Origin: Thalassotalea sp. 42_200_T64
Lineage (GTDB): Bacteria; Pseudomonadota; Gammaproteobacteria; Enterobacterales; Alteromonadaceae
DNA: 51,035 nucleotides
Reading direction: 5' to 3'
NCBI GenBank assembly: GCA_002162925.1
Contig: MABC01000052.1
Location: forward strand, 1-51,035
Positions within the stretch are counted from its first letter, which is position 1. Every line of letters starts with the position of its first letter. This document shows positions 14,680 to 23,902 of this stretch, one piece after another. The notes beneath the pieces were generated by a model. It did no database searches. It saw only the letters and a program-made list of their open reading frames with translations, and was not told the origin of the DNA. A program made the translations under genes and the position numbers.

Positions 14680-17087
14680 AAGCATTAATACAAGAGCTTA
14701 AACTCGCTCTGCATGCACTTTGTCGAGTTACCGGTTTTTCCACCACTATCATCACCACGCTATCACTAACGCTTGGCGCGCTAATTTGTATATTTAACCT
14801 TAATCACCTGCTACTGGTGAAAGAGCTACCTTACCCAGATGCCGAGCGGTTAGTGGTGCTCAAGCAATTAACCAAAGAGCAGGGAAAACAAGGAACCAGT
14901 GCGCAAACTCTACCCGGCATGATGATGTGGTATAAAAATCAAACCGAAACCTCGTCTATGGCTTTGCTTTATTATGCACAACAAAGCATCAGCGATCATG
15001 CTGAGCAGCCAAGAGTGCAAGTGGCTTACACCACGGCTGAGTACTTTTCACTACTGGCGCCGCCAATGCACTTAGGCCGAGGTTTTAGTGATGATGAAGG
15101 TTTCGAGCAACACCGCGCCGTTGCCGTATTAAGCTATGCCAGTTGGCAGCAATGGTTTAACCGTGATCCAAAAATTATCGGCAAACAAACTCAAATCGGG
15201 GATACCAGTTTCACCATCATCGGCATTAGTGCGGAGAATTTCCATGAACCACGCCTGCACCGTAGTCAAGATATGGCGATGTTTTTACCATGGGATTTTC
15301 AAGCGAATGATGTCAACGACTGGGGCATGAGATTCGGCTCGGTGCTGGCCTTTGCCAAACTCAAAAGCGACGTAACAATGGATCAAGCCAGTGCCAATTT
15401 AAGCAAAAGCCTGAACGCATTATTTCTCGATCAAGACAATGTCAAACCGGGTGAAAGTATGTCGGCCGAGTTGCAAAGTTTCAAAGGCACCATTATCGGT
15501 GATAGCCAAAATATTACCTTAACCTTACTTGCCGGGGTGATTGGCTTATTGTTAATTGCTGCCACTAACGTCACAAACTTGTTTCTGTCTCGGGCAGCGC
15601 AAAAACAACGCACCATGGCGATTCAAGCGGCATTAGGCGCAAAACCAGGGCATTTATTTACCGCAATGTTTGCTGAAAGCCTTATTTTATGTGGCGTTTC
15701 CGCCTTAATCGGCCTGGTAATAGCCGGTTGGGGATTTGTCTTACTCGGTGAATTAGCCGCTGGCCATTTACCGCGTTTGAATGAACTAGAACTCGATGCT
15801 GTTACTTTGCTGTTTAGCGCTTTTATTGCCGTTGCTTTAGCGGCGTTGTTTGCCAAGCTATCCAGTCGAGTGGTTAATTATGAAAAGCTAAAAGAGCAAT
15901 TACAGTGCAGCGGTAAAGGCTCTGGACTGCAAGTATCAAGCAGCACACGTAACCTACTGGTTAGCTCGCAAGTCGCCTTAGCCAGTTTATTATTAATGGG
16001 TGGTGCGGTTGTTATCGAGCAAGCAGTATCGACCGTGTTAAAGCCGTTAGGGTTTAATGAAAATCAGCTGATGCATTTACGCATTGATGAAGGTGAAAGT
16101 TACACCAGTAATAAACAGCGAAATTTATTAACTCTGGAAATTAAAGAAAAATTAGCAAGGTTGCCACAAGTGGCGCAAGTATCACGCTCAATGTCGGCAC
16201 CAATTGATGGCTCTATTAGTATCCGCCTCAACGATGTTAACCAACAACCAGTGGGGGGTTACCAGGTTAATCTGATTGATGATAATTATTTCGAAACGTT
16301 GCAGTTACCAATAACCCGTGGCCGTACGTTTACTACAGAGACCAGCCTAGATCAAGATATTTTAGAGATCATTTTAAGTGAATCGTTAGCGCGTAAACTT
16401 GTACCCAATGGTGATGCGTTAGGAAAAACATTTCAGCTTAACGCGCGCGAGCCATTAAAGGTGGTTGGCATTGCCGCAGATTATTATGTGCCTAACGCCA
16501 AGCAGAAAAATTCAGCAGAGCGTTATTATCTGCCATTCACCTCGTTTATCCATTTAGGCTTTGATATTAAACTCAAAGCCAAAGGTGAATTAACCAAGCA
16601 ACAGGTTATTAGCTTGCTTAAACAAATACACCCGAATATCCGGATAGCAAAATTAGATTCACTGGTTGCGGTGCATCATGAGCTAATTTATCGTAATAAA
16701 TTAGCCGCAGGGCTTGCTATCGCGCTCACCCTATTAGCATTATTGCTGGCGGCCGCAGGTATTTACGGCGTATTAAATTACAGTACGCAAATGCGTCGCT
16801 ATGAGCTCGGCATTCATTTAGCACTGGGCGCAAAAACCCATACTGTGATGGCAAGGGTACTAAAGGAAAGCTTCATTCCGATCGCACTTGGCTTATTAGC
16901 CGGTATTGTTCTGGCGGTGCTGGCTTACCTGGTAAGCAGACAATATATTGCCGAGGAAATTGAATTTGATCAGCTTGTTTTCCTCGTTACCTTTCCGGTA
17001 ATATTACTGACCGCTTTCATTTCCTGTTACCTGCCGGTGCGAAAAATCATTATGGCAGATCCGGTGAAAGCACTCAGAAATGAGTGA
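14676..17087 (+). CDS. MacB/FtsX-family ABC permease (duplicated, ADOP-like)
   Basis: 803-residue permease with two MacB periplasmic core plus FtsX units, as in the large permeases called ADOP in marine bacteria. The first span is near residues 20-45 (FSTTIITTLSLTLGALICIF). The first periplasmic core runs to about 270, and the first FtsX block carries TLTLLAGVIGLLLIAATNVTNLFL and AAQKQRTMAIQAALGAKPGHLF. The second unit ends with RRYELGIHLALGAKTHTVMARVLKES and a last span. Four-base overlap with the ATPase gene implies fixed stoichiometry. Probably exports a lipid-like, peptide or antibiotic substrate; not determinable. Confidence 0.9.
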   Translation: MKALIQELKLALHALCRVTGFSTTIITTLSLTLGALICIFNLNHLLLVKELPYPDAERLVVLKQLTKEQGKQGTSAQTLPGMMMWYKNQTETSSMALLYYAQQSISDHAEQPRVQVAYTTAEYFSLLAPPMHLGRGFSDDEGFEQHRAVAVLSYASWQQWFNRDPKIIGKQTQIGDTSFTIIGISAENFHEPRLHRSQDMAMFLPWDFQANDVNDWGMRFGSVLAFAKLKSDVTMDQASANLSKSLNALFLDQDNVKPGESMSAELQSFKGTIIGDSQNITLTLLAGVIGLLLIAATNVTNLFLSRAAQKQRTMAIQAALGAKPGHLFTAMFAESLILCGVSALIGLVIAGWGFVLLGELAAGHLPRLNELELDAVTLLFSAFIAVALAALFAKLSSRVVNYEKLKEQLQCSGKGSGLQVSSSTRNLLVSSQVALASLLLMGGAVVIEQAVSTVLKPLGFNENQLMHLRIDEGESYTSNKQRNLLTLEIKEKLARLPQVAQVSRSMSAPIDGSISIRLNDVNQQPVGGYQVNLIDDNYFETLQLPITRGRTFTTETSLDQDILEIILSESLARKLVPNGDALGKTFQLNAREPLKVVGIAADYYVPNAKQKNSAERYYLPFTSFIHLGFDIKLKAKGELTKQQVISLLKQIHPNIRIAKLDSLVAVHHELIYRNKLAAGLAIALTLLALLLAAAGIYGVLNYSTQMRRYELGIHLALGAKTHTVMARVLKESFIPIALGLLAGIVLAVLAYLVSRQYIAEEIEFDQLVFLVTFPVILLTAFISCYLPVRKIIMADPVKALRNE

Positions 17088-17122
17088 GTGGTAAGTAGAA
17101 AGTAGAAAGTGGTGAGACTAAC

Positions 17123-17158
17123 AGGCAGAGTTCATTCATCAGCGAATAGGCTCTGCCT
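17123..17158 (+). terminator. hairpin between permease and regulator genes
   Basis: AGGCAGAG (17123-17130) pairs perfectly with CTCTGCCT (17151-17158) around a 20-nt loop, followed by TAGCTTT. It may lower transcription from the transport genes into the regulatory genes; the loop is long and the U tract weak. Confidence 0.35.
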
Positions 17159-17193
17159 TAGCTTTAGATAACAATAAGTTGGATACATAACCG

Positions 17194-18570
17194 ATGAGCA
17201 AAACGATTTTAGTGATAGATGACAAGGCGGATGTACGCCTCAGTGTCAGTTTTTTGCTAAGTAACCATAATTATCAAGTGATTGAAGCAGAGTCACCGAT
17301 AATGGCGATGGCGATATTAGAACAACAAGCTATCGACCTTATTTTGCTCGACATGAATTACTCTTGCGATACTACCTCAGGTGAAGAAGGGCTGCGTTTT
17401 TTAGCGCAGCGACTCAACAAAAAAATTGATATTCCAGTGATTGCGATGACCGCATGGGCGAGTGTTGAACTTGCGGTACAAGCCATGCAGCAAGGTGCCG
17501 GCGATTTTATTGCCAAGCCCTGGGATAACCAGCGCTTATTACAAGTGGTTAAACAACAGTTACGCCTGCAAGGGCTTGAGCAACAAAATAACAGCTTACG
17601 GCAACTAAATGCGCAACTGCAGGCCGACGATGAGTTGTTATGGGTCAGCCCGAAAATGCAGCAACTGTACCAAAAAATTGAGCGCATCGCCCAAACCGAT
17701 GCCACCATTTTGCTAACCGGGGAGAATGGCACCGGAAAATCCTGCATTGCCCAGATGATCCACCGTTTATCGACGCGTAATCAGCAAAACTTTGTCACCG
17801 TAAACATGGGCGCAATTCCGGAAAATTTATTTGAAAGTGAAATGTTCGGCCATAAAAAAGGTGCCTTTACCGACGCCAAAGAAACCCGAGTCGGTCGCTT
17901 TGAAATGGCGCAGCGAGGCACCTTGTTTTTGGATGAAGTCGCTACCATTCCCTTGTCACAACAGGCAAAAATGTTGCGTGTGTTAGAGTCAAATGAATAT
18001 GAAATGGTTGGCTCTAGCGTCACCCAAAAGACTGATGTTCGGCTGATCAGTGCGTCTAATGCCAATTTTGATCAGATGCAACAACAAGGGTTATTCCGAC
18101 AGGATTTATATTACCGGTTGAATACCATTGAACTGCATATCCCGGCTTTAAGAGAACGCAGCGAAGATATCATGGTACTGGCTCAGCACTTTGTCAGCAA
18201 ACATGGCCAAAAATATCAAACTGGCGATCTTACGCTATGTGCATCTGTCGCCGACATGCTCTGCGACTATCATTGGCCCGGCAATATCCGAGAATTAAGT
18301 CACGTGATTGAACGTGCGGTATTGATGGCAGATCTGCCAAGTTCTGGACCCGGAGTGATCACCCCAGATGATATTCAGCTTAAGCAAAATAAAGCCACCG
18401 AGCAAGCATCAGGTTTAACCTTGATGACGCTAGAAAGTGCCGAACGCCAGCTATTAAAAATGGCCTTGAAGCAAACTAATGGTCAAGTCAACGAAGCCGC
18501 TGAGCTATTGGCCATCAGCCAAAGCGCCATCTATCGACGCCTAGAAAAATACGATATCAAAACCAGGTAA
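17194..18570 (+). CDS. sigma-54-dependent response regulator, NtrC family
   Basis: 458 residues: receiver domain (acidic Asp9/Asp10, phosphoacceptor Asp53 in LILLDMNYS), AAA+ domain with Walker A GENGTGKSC and Walker B GTLFLDEVA, and a Fis-type helix-turn-helix at the end (VNEAAELLAISQSAIYRRLEKY). The sigma-54 contact loop reads GAFTDA instead of the common GAFTGA. It should drive the sigma-54 promoter at 12647. The gene is followed by its histidine kinase 14 bases later. Feedback is likely because it sits downstream of the transport genes it should activate. Confidence 0.93.
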   Translation: MSKTILVIDDKADVRLSVSFLLSNHNYQVIEAESPIMAMAILEQQAIDLILLDMNYSCDTTSGEEGLRFLAQRLNKKIDIPVIAMTAWASVELAVQAMQQGAGDFIAKPWDNQRLLQVVKQQLRLQGLEQQNNSLRQLNAQLQADDELLWVSPKMQQLYQKIERIAQTDATILLTGENGTGKSCIAQMIHRLSTRNQQNFVTVNMGAIPENLFESEMFGHKKGAFTDAKETRVGRFEMAQRGTLFLDEVATIPLSQQAKMLRVLESNEYEMVGSSVTQKTDVRLISASNANFDQMQQQGLFRQDLYYRLNTIELHIPALRERSEDIMVLAQHFVSKHGQKYQTGDLTLCASVADMLCDYHWPGNIRELSHVIERAVLMADLPSSGPGVITPDDIQLKQNKATEQASGLTLMTLESAERQLLKMALKQTNGQVNEAAELLAISQSAIYRRLEKYDIKTR

Positions 18571-18584
18571 GAGGAAATCAAACT

Positions 18585-19922
18585 GTGGCTAAGTCACTCG
18601 AGTTCGACTTAAAATATTTTGCCTTGGGCGTTGGGCTATTAGTCATCCTATTAATATCGTGGCTGTTATATTTACTCGACAGTTCCGCACTTATTGCTGT
18701 CACCTTATTCGGCGTTATTGGTATCCCGTTAAGTATTGCCAGTTTGCGAGTTTATCAACGCATAATTCAGCCATTTTATCGATTAAGTTCGCTGGTGGAA
18801 GCAATTCGTCTGGAAGATTATAGCTCGCGTGCTAAACCTGCCTATAGCCAAGGCGTACTCAATGAATTGTCGATTGAAATAAACAGCCTTGCCGAGTTGT
18901 TACAGCAAAGGAAACGGCGTTATGACCAACATGCGTTTTTGATCTACCAATTAATGGCACAGCTAGATACCCCAATCGTCGTCTTTAACGACAGTTTACA
19001 ACTTAGCCATGCTAACGATGCTTTTTCAACTTGGTGTCAGCAGCCTTGGCAATCGCTCCGCCATTACTCTTCTGCTAGGCTAGGGCTAGGGCTCGATGAG
19101 CAACAGCAATGGCAGATCCTAAGCGAAAAAAACAATCAAAATGCCGAGGAAAACTGGCAACTGAGACAAAGTAACTTCATCAAGGATAACCACAAATATC
19201 ATTTATTGGTATTAACCGATATCGGCCAGGAAATTCGCAAAACCCAGCAACAATCATGGTTACAAATTATTCGGGTACTGAGCCATGAAATTCATAACTC
19301 GTTAACGCCAATTAAATCATTGGCACAATCAATGGTGGAAATGTCAGGCACCGAGCCACGTTCAAAAGAAGCATTAGCGGTTATTGTAAAACGCAGTATC
19401 TCGCTGGATGAATTTGTCAGTCGTTATGCGACCCTGTATCGTAATTTTAAGGTCAAGCCTTGCTGGATAAATAGCCGCGATTTTGCCCGCAACTTAAGCA
19501 CCTTGTTTAAGGCGCAATCGATAGTGTTTGAAAATAATATCAGCGCAATTCCTGCAGACCTGGCCTTGCTTGAGCAGGTGATGATTAACCTGATTAAAAA
19601 TGCCATTGAAGCGTACCCCGATGCTACTAATACTAGCGGTAGCGACCATAACAATGCCGAAATCACCTTACGCTTTAATCAACGGCAAAACAAAACCCAT
19701 ATTGAGATCATAGATCAAGGGTGCGGGATCAGTAATCCCGACAACCTGTTTGTACCATTTTATACCACTAAAGAAGACGGTAATGGTATTGGTTTAGCCT
19801 TGTGCCGTAACATTATCGAGCAACATGGCGGTACACTCAGTTTAATGAATAATAGCAATAGCAATGGCGCCAAGGCCGAGATTATCTTGCCGAACAAACT
19901 GATGACAATAGCGAATGGTTAA
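18585..19922 (+). CDS. sensor histidine kinase
   Basis: 445-residue inner-membrane kinase. Two spans lie at about residues 10-30 and 34-52 with almost no periplasmic loop, so it probably senses in the membrane or cytoplasm. A HAMP-like linker, a PAS-like region (TPIVVFNDSLQLSHANDAF) and the H-box with His234 (VLSHEIHNSLTPIKSLAQ) follow. The N-box (MINLIKNAIEAY), DQGCGI, and GNGIGLALCRNIIEQHGG make the ATP lid. GTG start with GAGG about 10 bases upstream. It resembles the NtrY-like kinases that pair with NtrC-type regulators next to ABC efflux genes. Ligand unknown; the transported substrate or envelope stress is a reasonable guess. Confidence 0.92.
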   Translation: MAKSLEFDLKYFALGVGLLVILLISWLLYLLDSSALIAVTLFGVIGIPLSIASLRVYQRIIQPFYRLSSLVEAIRLEDYSSRAKPAYSQGVLNELSIEINSLAELLQQRKRRYDQHAFLIYQLMAQLDTPIVVFNDSLQLSHANDAFSTWCQQPWQSLRHYSSARLGLGLDEQQQWQILSEKNNQNAEENWQLRQSNFIKDNHKYHLLVLTDIGQEIRKTQQQSWLQIIRVLSHEIHNSLTPIKSLAQSMVEMSGTEPRSKEALAVIVKRSISLDEFVSRYATLYRNFKVKPCWINSRDFARNLSTLFKAQSIVFENNISAIPADLALLEQVMINLIKNAIEAYPDATNTSGSDHNNAEITLRFNQRQNKTHIEIIDQGCGISNPDNLFVPFYTTKEDGNGIGLALCRNIIEQHGGTLSLMNNSNSNGAKAEIILPNKLMTIANG

Positions 19923-20060
19923 GTTGCTTTAATTAGTATAAATGATTAAAAATCAGTTAACCCTGCAATTTCCTCACCCCGCAAAAAACACTATCTAGTT
20001 GATCTTACATGCTTTTATTAATGGCATGTTCTTTGCCTTAATATCCTAAAAAATAACTGG

Positions 20061-20600
20061 CTGAGTCAGAGTGCTAAATTTTGGTTTATCGTGACAGTGT
20101 TCGGTCAATGGATATTCGCATCTTATGTCGCATTATTTTATGGCGCAGCTTCATTAGAAGGTAACTTTGTCAAATGGAATAAAGTCATGCCCCATGGCTA
20201 AGTTGCTGGCGACACAATCGGTAATGTTGCGGTCGGCATTCATTTACTTCTGGCCTTGGTGGTATTAGTTTGTGGACCATTACAACTTATCCCAAAAGTT
20301 CGCAAGATAGCCCCTACATTTCACCGAATAAACGGTCGAATTTATATATTAACAGCACTAAGTTTAAGTGTCGGTGGGCTTTTTATGGTATGGACTCGCG
20401 GTGTTGCCGGAGGCGATGTTGGAAAATACAGTATTAGCTTAAACGCTATTTTAATTATTGTGTTTGCAAGCTTAGCCGTGTATTTCGCGATAAAAAGGGA
20501 TATTAAAACTCTTATGTCGATTGTACTTATGTTTTTAACGTTAGCGATGGCGGCTGGTATTTTTTCTGCGTCCATGGGAATGTGGTTACCACGGATTTAG
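20061..20600 (+). pseudogene. DUF2306 membrane protein, nonsense-interrupted
   Basis: One frame is recognisable over about 180 codons: SQSAKFWFIVTVFGQWIFAS at the start, then NKVMPHG, an in-frame TAA at 20199-20201 where a tyrosine (HGYVAGD) would be expected, then VAGDTIGNVAVGIHLLLAL. The family signature FHRINGRIYILTALSLSVGG and two more spans end at TAG 20598. No ATG, GTG or TTG start is present at the expected N-terminus; a CTG at 20061 occupies the place. The downstream half alone could begin inside a membrane span, which is unlikely to be functional. Role of the family is not established. Confidence 0.72.
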
Positions 20601-20621
20601 TCGTTAGAAAGATATCATGAT

Positions 20622-20664
20622 CAAAAAAATGCCTTATGTTGCAGCTAGGTTTGCAGCATAAGGC
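20622..20664 (-). terminator. strong intrinsic terminator (minus strand)
   Basis: On the minus strand GCCTTATGCTGC pairs with GCAACATAAGGC (one G-T pair, 10-nt loop) and is followed by seven T. It ends transcripts from the purine permease remnant at 20746 and also separates it from the convergent DUF2306 remnant. Confidence 0.8.
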
Positions 20665-20745
20665 GTTATTCATTTGAGGGAGCTTAACCGATCCGGGCTT
20701 GCTCTAAACTAAGCTTGTTTGAGAATAGCAATTTAACCGCGGCGA

Positions 20746-21877
20746 TTACGTTAAGAAGATGGACTTAGCGATGAACAGAGCAGTAAGCGCCCAAACCCCA
20801 TTAGATATTTGCTTAGACTTACCGGCACCTACTTTGAGCACGGTGTAAGTGATGAAGCCAAACGCAATACCATTAGCGATAGAGAACGTGAAGGCCATCA
20901 TGACCGTAGTACATATCGCTGGCGCATATTCTGTTAAATCGTCCCAGTCGAGCCCCTTAAGAGAGCTCATCATCAACATAGCAACGTAGATCAGCGCCCC
21001 GTCGACGGCGAAGCCAGGTTGCATTTGCACAAGAGGTAAGAAGAACATACCCACAGCAAATAATAAACCGATAGTGACCGCCGTTAGTCCGGTACGACCA
21101 CCAGCGGAAACACCCGCAGCAGATTCAACGTAAGACGTCACTGGCGGACAACCGAAAGCTGTACCGATGACAGAAGAGATAGAGTCAGCTTTTAGCGATT
21201 TACTTAAACCTTCAATTTTACCGTTTTTGTCTTGCAAATTAGCACGTTCAGCAACACCCATTAACGTACCAGCAGTATCGATGATGTTAACGAACAGGAA
21301 CGTCACGATCACCGGGGTCAAGGCAACTTCAAAAGCGCCAACGATGTTCGCTTTCCACAATATTGGCTCAAGTGCAGAGAACTCAGGTACTGCTAGCATG
21401 CCCGTATAGTTAACAAAACCAGAAGCCGGTACCCAAGCTTTCGCTTCTTCAGCAACAACGAAGAAGTCAGTGGGTAAAACCCAAGTCATCGCGAATGCAA
21501 TAAACGTCGTTACCGCAATACCAATTAACACCGCACCGAATACTTTACGGTAGCTAAGAACGGCGATAAGTAAAAAGCTTAAGAAACCCAGAGCAGGTGC
21601 TTCAGGGCCGAATTTACCGAAACCAAAATGTGTAAGGTCGGCAAGCGCAACAATATTGTCCGGGATTAGGAACCACGATACCGGTGAACCGTAAACCGAT
21701 AAAACCCAGGAACAGCCCAACACCGGCGGTCATGGCGAGCCGCAAACTCATTGGAATACTGTCTAGCATCCATTCCCGCAGCCGGGTGACACTCATTAAG
21801 ACGAAGATAACTCCCGAAAGGAATACTGCACCCAGGGCGATTTGCCAGCTATTAAAGTGTGACCTGGTTGTTGCTGA
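20746..21877 (-). pseudogene. NCS2-family (AzgA-like) purine permease, 5'-truncated and frameshifted
   Basis: The long open part (from 21723) carries AzgA-like landmarks: LADLTHFGFGKFG, FLFVNIIDTAGTLMGVAERA, SISSVIGTAFGCPPVTSYVESAAGVSAGGRTGLTA. An adjacent frame supplies the preceding segment (WQIALGAVFLSGVIFVLMSV, then REWMLDSIPMSLRLAMTAGVG and RFTGIVVPNP); the two join by a one-base shift near 21690. Upstream of about 21870 the frame meets TAA at 21880-21878 and about 80 N-terminal residues are absent. The family imports guanine, hypoxanthine or adenine. Its place beside the purine cluster suggests it once supplied that pathway. Confidence 0.82.
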
Positions 21878-21881
21878 TTAA

Positions 21882-21972
21882 CCCGGGAAATTATAGCCAT
21901 TTTAAATGTTGATGACATGCTAAATTATGAATAAATCATGTTTAAAAACATTTATCAAAATAATTATCCCGG
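21882..21972. repeat. imperfect inverted repeat at the permease breakpoint
   Basis: CCCGGGAAATTAT (from 21882) and ATAATTATCCCGG (21960-21972) are complementary with a one-base bulge, bounding a 91-bp AT-rich stretch. It begins right where the NCS2 gene loses its 5' end and could be a small mobile element or its scar. The remaining gap to the SulP start (21973-22250) holds a weak hairpin TAGCCA/TGGCTA (21976-21997) and a TAATACCAA palindrome at 22207; nothing else is evident. Confidence 0.4.
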
Positions 21973-22206
21973 TTTTAGCCATTGAACTTTATGGCTAGTT
22001 TTTAGCCGTTATTTTTATTATAATAAGTACCTCAATTAAGTATCAACTTAGTTGCACATTTCATCATTTTTTTGTCTTTTAAACCCGAAAATCTGTTAAC
22101 GGTTCAGGTGTCTGGTTTATATGGTAATACATCATCTCTGGTTATTTATTATTCTCCACCGGTATTTGGTGACAGCCGAATGACGAGAGCATTATTGATG
22201 CCATTA

Positions 22207-22221
22207 ATACCAATTTGGTAT
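22207..22221. repeat. ATACCAA palindrome (dispersed intergenic word)
   Basis: ATACCAA-T-TTGGTAT is a perfect palindrome 30 bp before the SulP start. It is another occurrence of the TAATACCAA word also seen at 5907, 6830, 9400, 9451, 44204 and 45076. Confidence 0.5.
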
Positions 22222-22250
22222 AGAGCAAACATTTTTAAAATTAGGTCGCT

Positions 22251-23852
22251 ATGCTTTCTTTATCACATTTTAACCGACATACCATTAAGGGTGACATTTT
22301 TGGTGCGTTGACATCGACAATTGTTGCCCTACCCTTTGCCTTAGCCTTTGGCGTAACCTCTGGCGCTGGTGCCAGCGCTGGTATTTATTGTGCCATTATC
22401 ACCGGCTTATTTGCCTCATTATTTGGTGGTACTAATCAGCAAATATCGGGACCCAATACCGGCTTAACTGTGGCCATGGTCGCGATATTAACCAGCTTCG
22501 TTGCCCAGTCTCCTGAAAATGGTATTGCCGCGGCATTCACCGTGGTGAGTTTGGCTGGATTATTCCAGATGCTATTCGGCTTTTTTAAATTAGGCAAGTA
22601 TTTTATCCTGGTTTCGTATCCGGTGATATCAGGTTTTACCTCTGGTATTGGGGTGTTGATCATTCTCTCGCAGATTGAGCCGCTATTTGGGCGTTCTTTG
22701 CCAGAACTGCAACTGTCATTAACCAGTACCAATACCATACTTGGACTTGCTTGTTTACTGGTGCTTTTTTTATGGCCGAAAAAATATAGCCGGGTGGTAC
22801 CTGCCAGTATTGTCGCGGTGATTGGCGCGACTATCTTTTATGTGCTTGTCGGCGTTGAAATGCCGGTTGTTGGTGCCATTGCCAATGAACTTCCTTCATT
22901 CAATCTGCCGGTATGGGACAGCACCTTAGCCGGCGAAATGATTACCTCGGCATTGTTAATTGCCACGTTAAGCACGCTAGACTCATTAATGACATCGCTA
23001 ACTGTTGATAGTATCAGTAATGACTTACATGACTCGGATCAAGAGCTTGTTGGTCAGGGCATTGGTAATATTGTAGCTGGCTTATTCGGTGCCTTGCCTG
23101 GTGGTGGCGCGACCATGCGTACGGTAACCAACCTAAGAGCTGGTGGTACAACACCATTATCTGGCATGCTGCACGCAATTTTTATCTTAGCTATTGTGTT
23201 ATGGGCGGGAGAATACACCGCCTATATTCCGGTAGCCGTGTTAGCCGCGATATTAACTCATGTTGGTATTAGTATTATTGATTGGAATTTTCTCAAGCGT
23301 ATTCATCAGGTGCCATTATTTAGTGTTGGCTTAATGCTCTCAACCATGTTTATGGCAGTAGCTTTTAATTTGGTTACGGCAGTGTTAATTGGGGTATTTA
23401 TCGCCAACGTAGTGACCATTCGCCGGTTATCCGAAATCCAATTAGATAATATTAAATTGTGTACGGCGAAAGATGCTGAACATCTCACGCTGCCTGAAAA
23501 ACAGTTATTAGAATCGATGGACGATAGCTTGCTGTTGCTGAATATCTCTGGACCCATTGGCTTTGGTGTTGCACGTGGATTGAAGCAGAGTGTCTCAAAT
23601 GCGGATCAAAATAAAACCTTATTGATAGATTTAACCGATGCCCGCTTTGTCGGCATAACCAGTACCATTGCGATTGAAGAAATTATTGTCGGTTATCAAA
23701 GTCAGGGACGAGATATCTTGTTATCGAGTGTCTGTGAGCGAGTGCGTAATGACTTTAATAAGTTAAAATTGCTCGACAAAATCTCGGCGGAACATGTCTT
23801 TGTCACCAGATTGGATGCACTAAAATATGTAAAGCAGAAACTTTCAATATAA
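22251..23852 (+). CDS. SulP-family anion transporter with STAS domain
   Basis: 533 residues. The N-terminal two-thirds is an SLC26/SulP membrane core (GDIFGALTSTIVALPFALAFGVTSGAGASAGIY, ISGPNTGLT, GNIVAGLFGALPGGGATMRT); the last 110 residues are a STAS domain (LLLLNISGPIGFG ... LLIDLTDARFVGITSTIAIEE). Family members carry sulfate, bicarbonate, dicarboxylates or other anions, so substrate is open. AGG lies 6 bases before ATG 22251. It sits between the broken purine permease and the RutR-like gene, which makes an anionic purine intermediate or product conceivable but unproven. Confidence 0.9.
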   Translation: MLSLSHFNRHTIKGDIFGALTSTIVALPFALAFGVTSGAGASAGIYCAIITGLFASLFGGTNQQISGPNTGLTVAMVAILTSFVAQSPENGIAAAFTVVSLAGLFQMLFGFFKLGKYFILVSYPVISGFTSGIGVLIILSQIEPLFGRSLPELQLSLTSTNTILGLACLLVLFLWPKKYSRVVPASIVAVIGATIFYVLVGVEMPVVGAIANELPSFNLPVWDSTLAGEMITSALLIATLSTLDSLMTSLTVDSISNDLHDSDQELVGQGIGNIVAGLFGALPGGGATMRTVTNLRAGGTTPLSGMLHAIFILAIVLWAGEYTAYIPVAVLAAILTHVGISIIDWNFLKRIHQVPLFSVGLMLSTMFMAVAFNLVTAVLIGVFIANVVTIRRLSEIQLDNIKLCTAKDAEHLTLPEKQLLESMDDSLLLLNISGPIGFGVARGLKQSVSNADQNKTLLIDLTDARFVGITSTIAIEEIIVGYQSQGRDILLSSVCERVRNDFNKLKLLDKISAEHVFVTRLDALKYVKQKLSI

Positions 23853-23902
23853 CTCCTTGCTCACCAATGAATAGTGAATTATCCGACGGTGAATAAATCC
23901 TT

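Noticed and set aside
22072-22311. Plus-strand open frame ahead of SulP
   Set aside because: Runs into the SulP start in another frame, lacks a ribosome site, and its translation looks like random AT-rich sequence.
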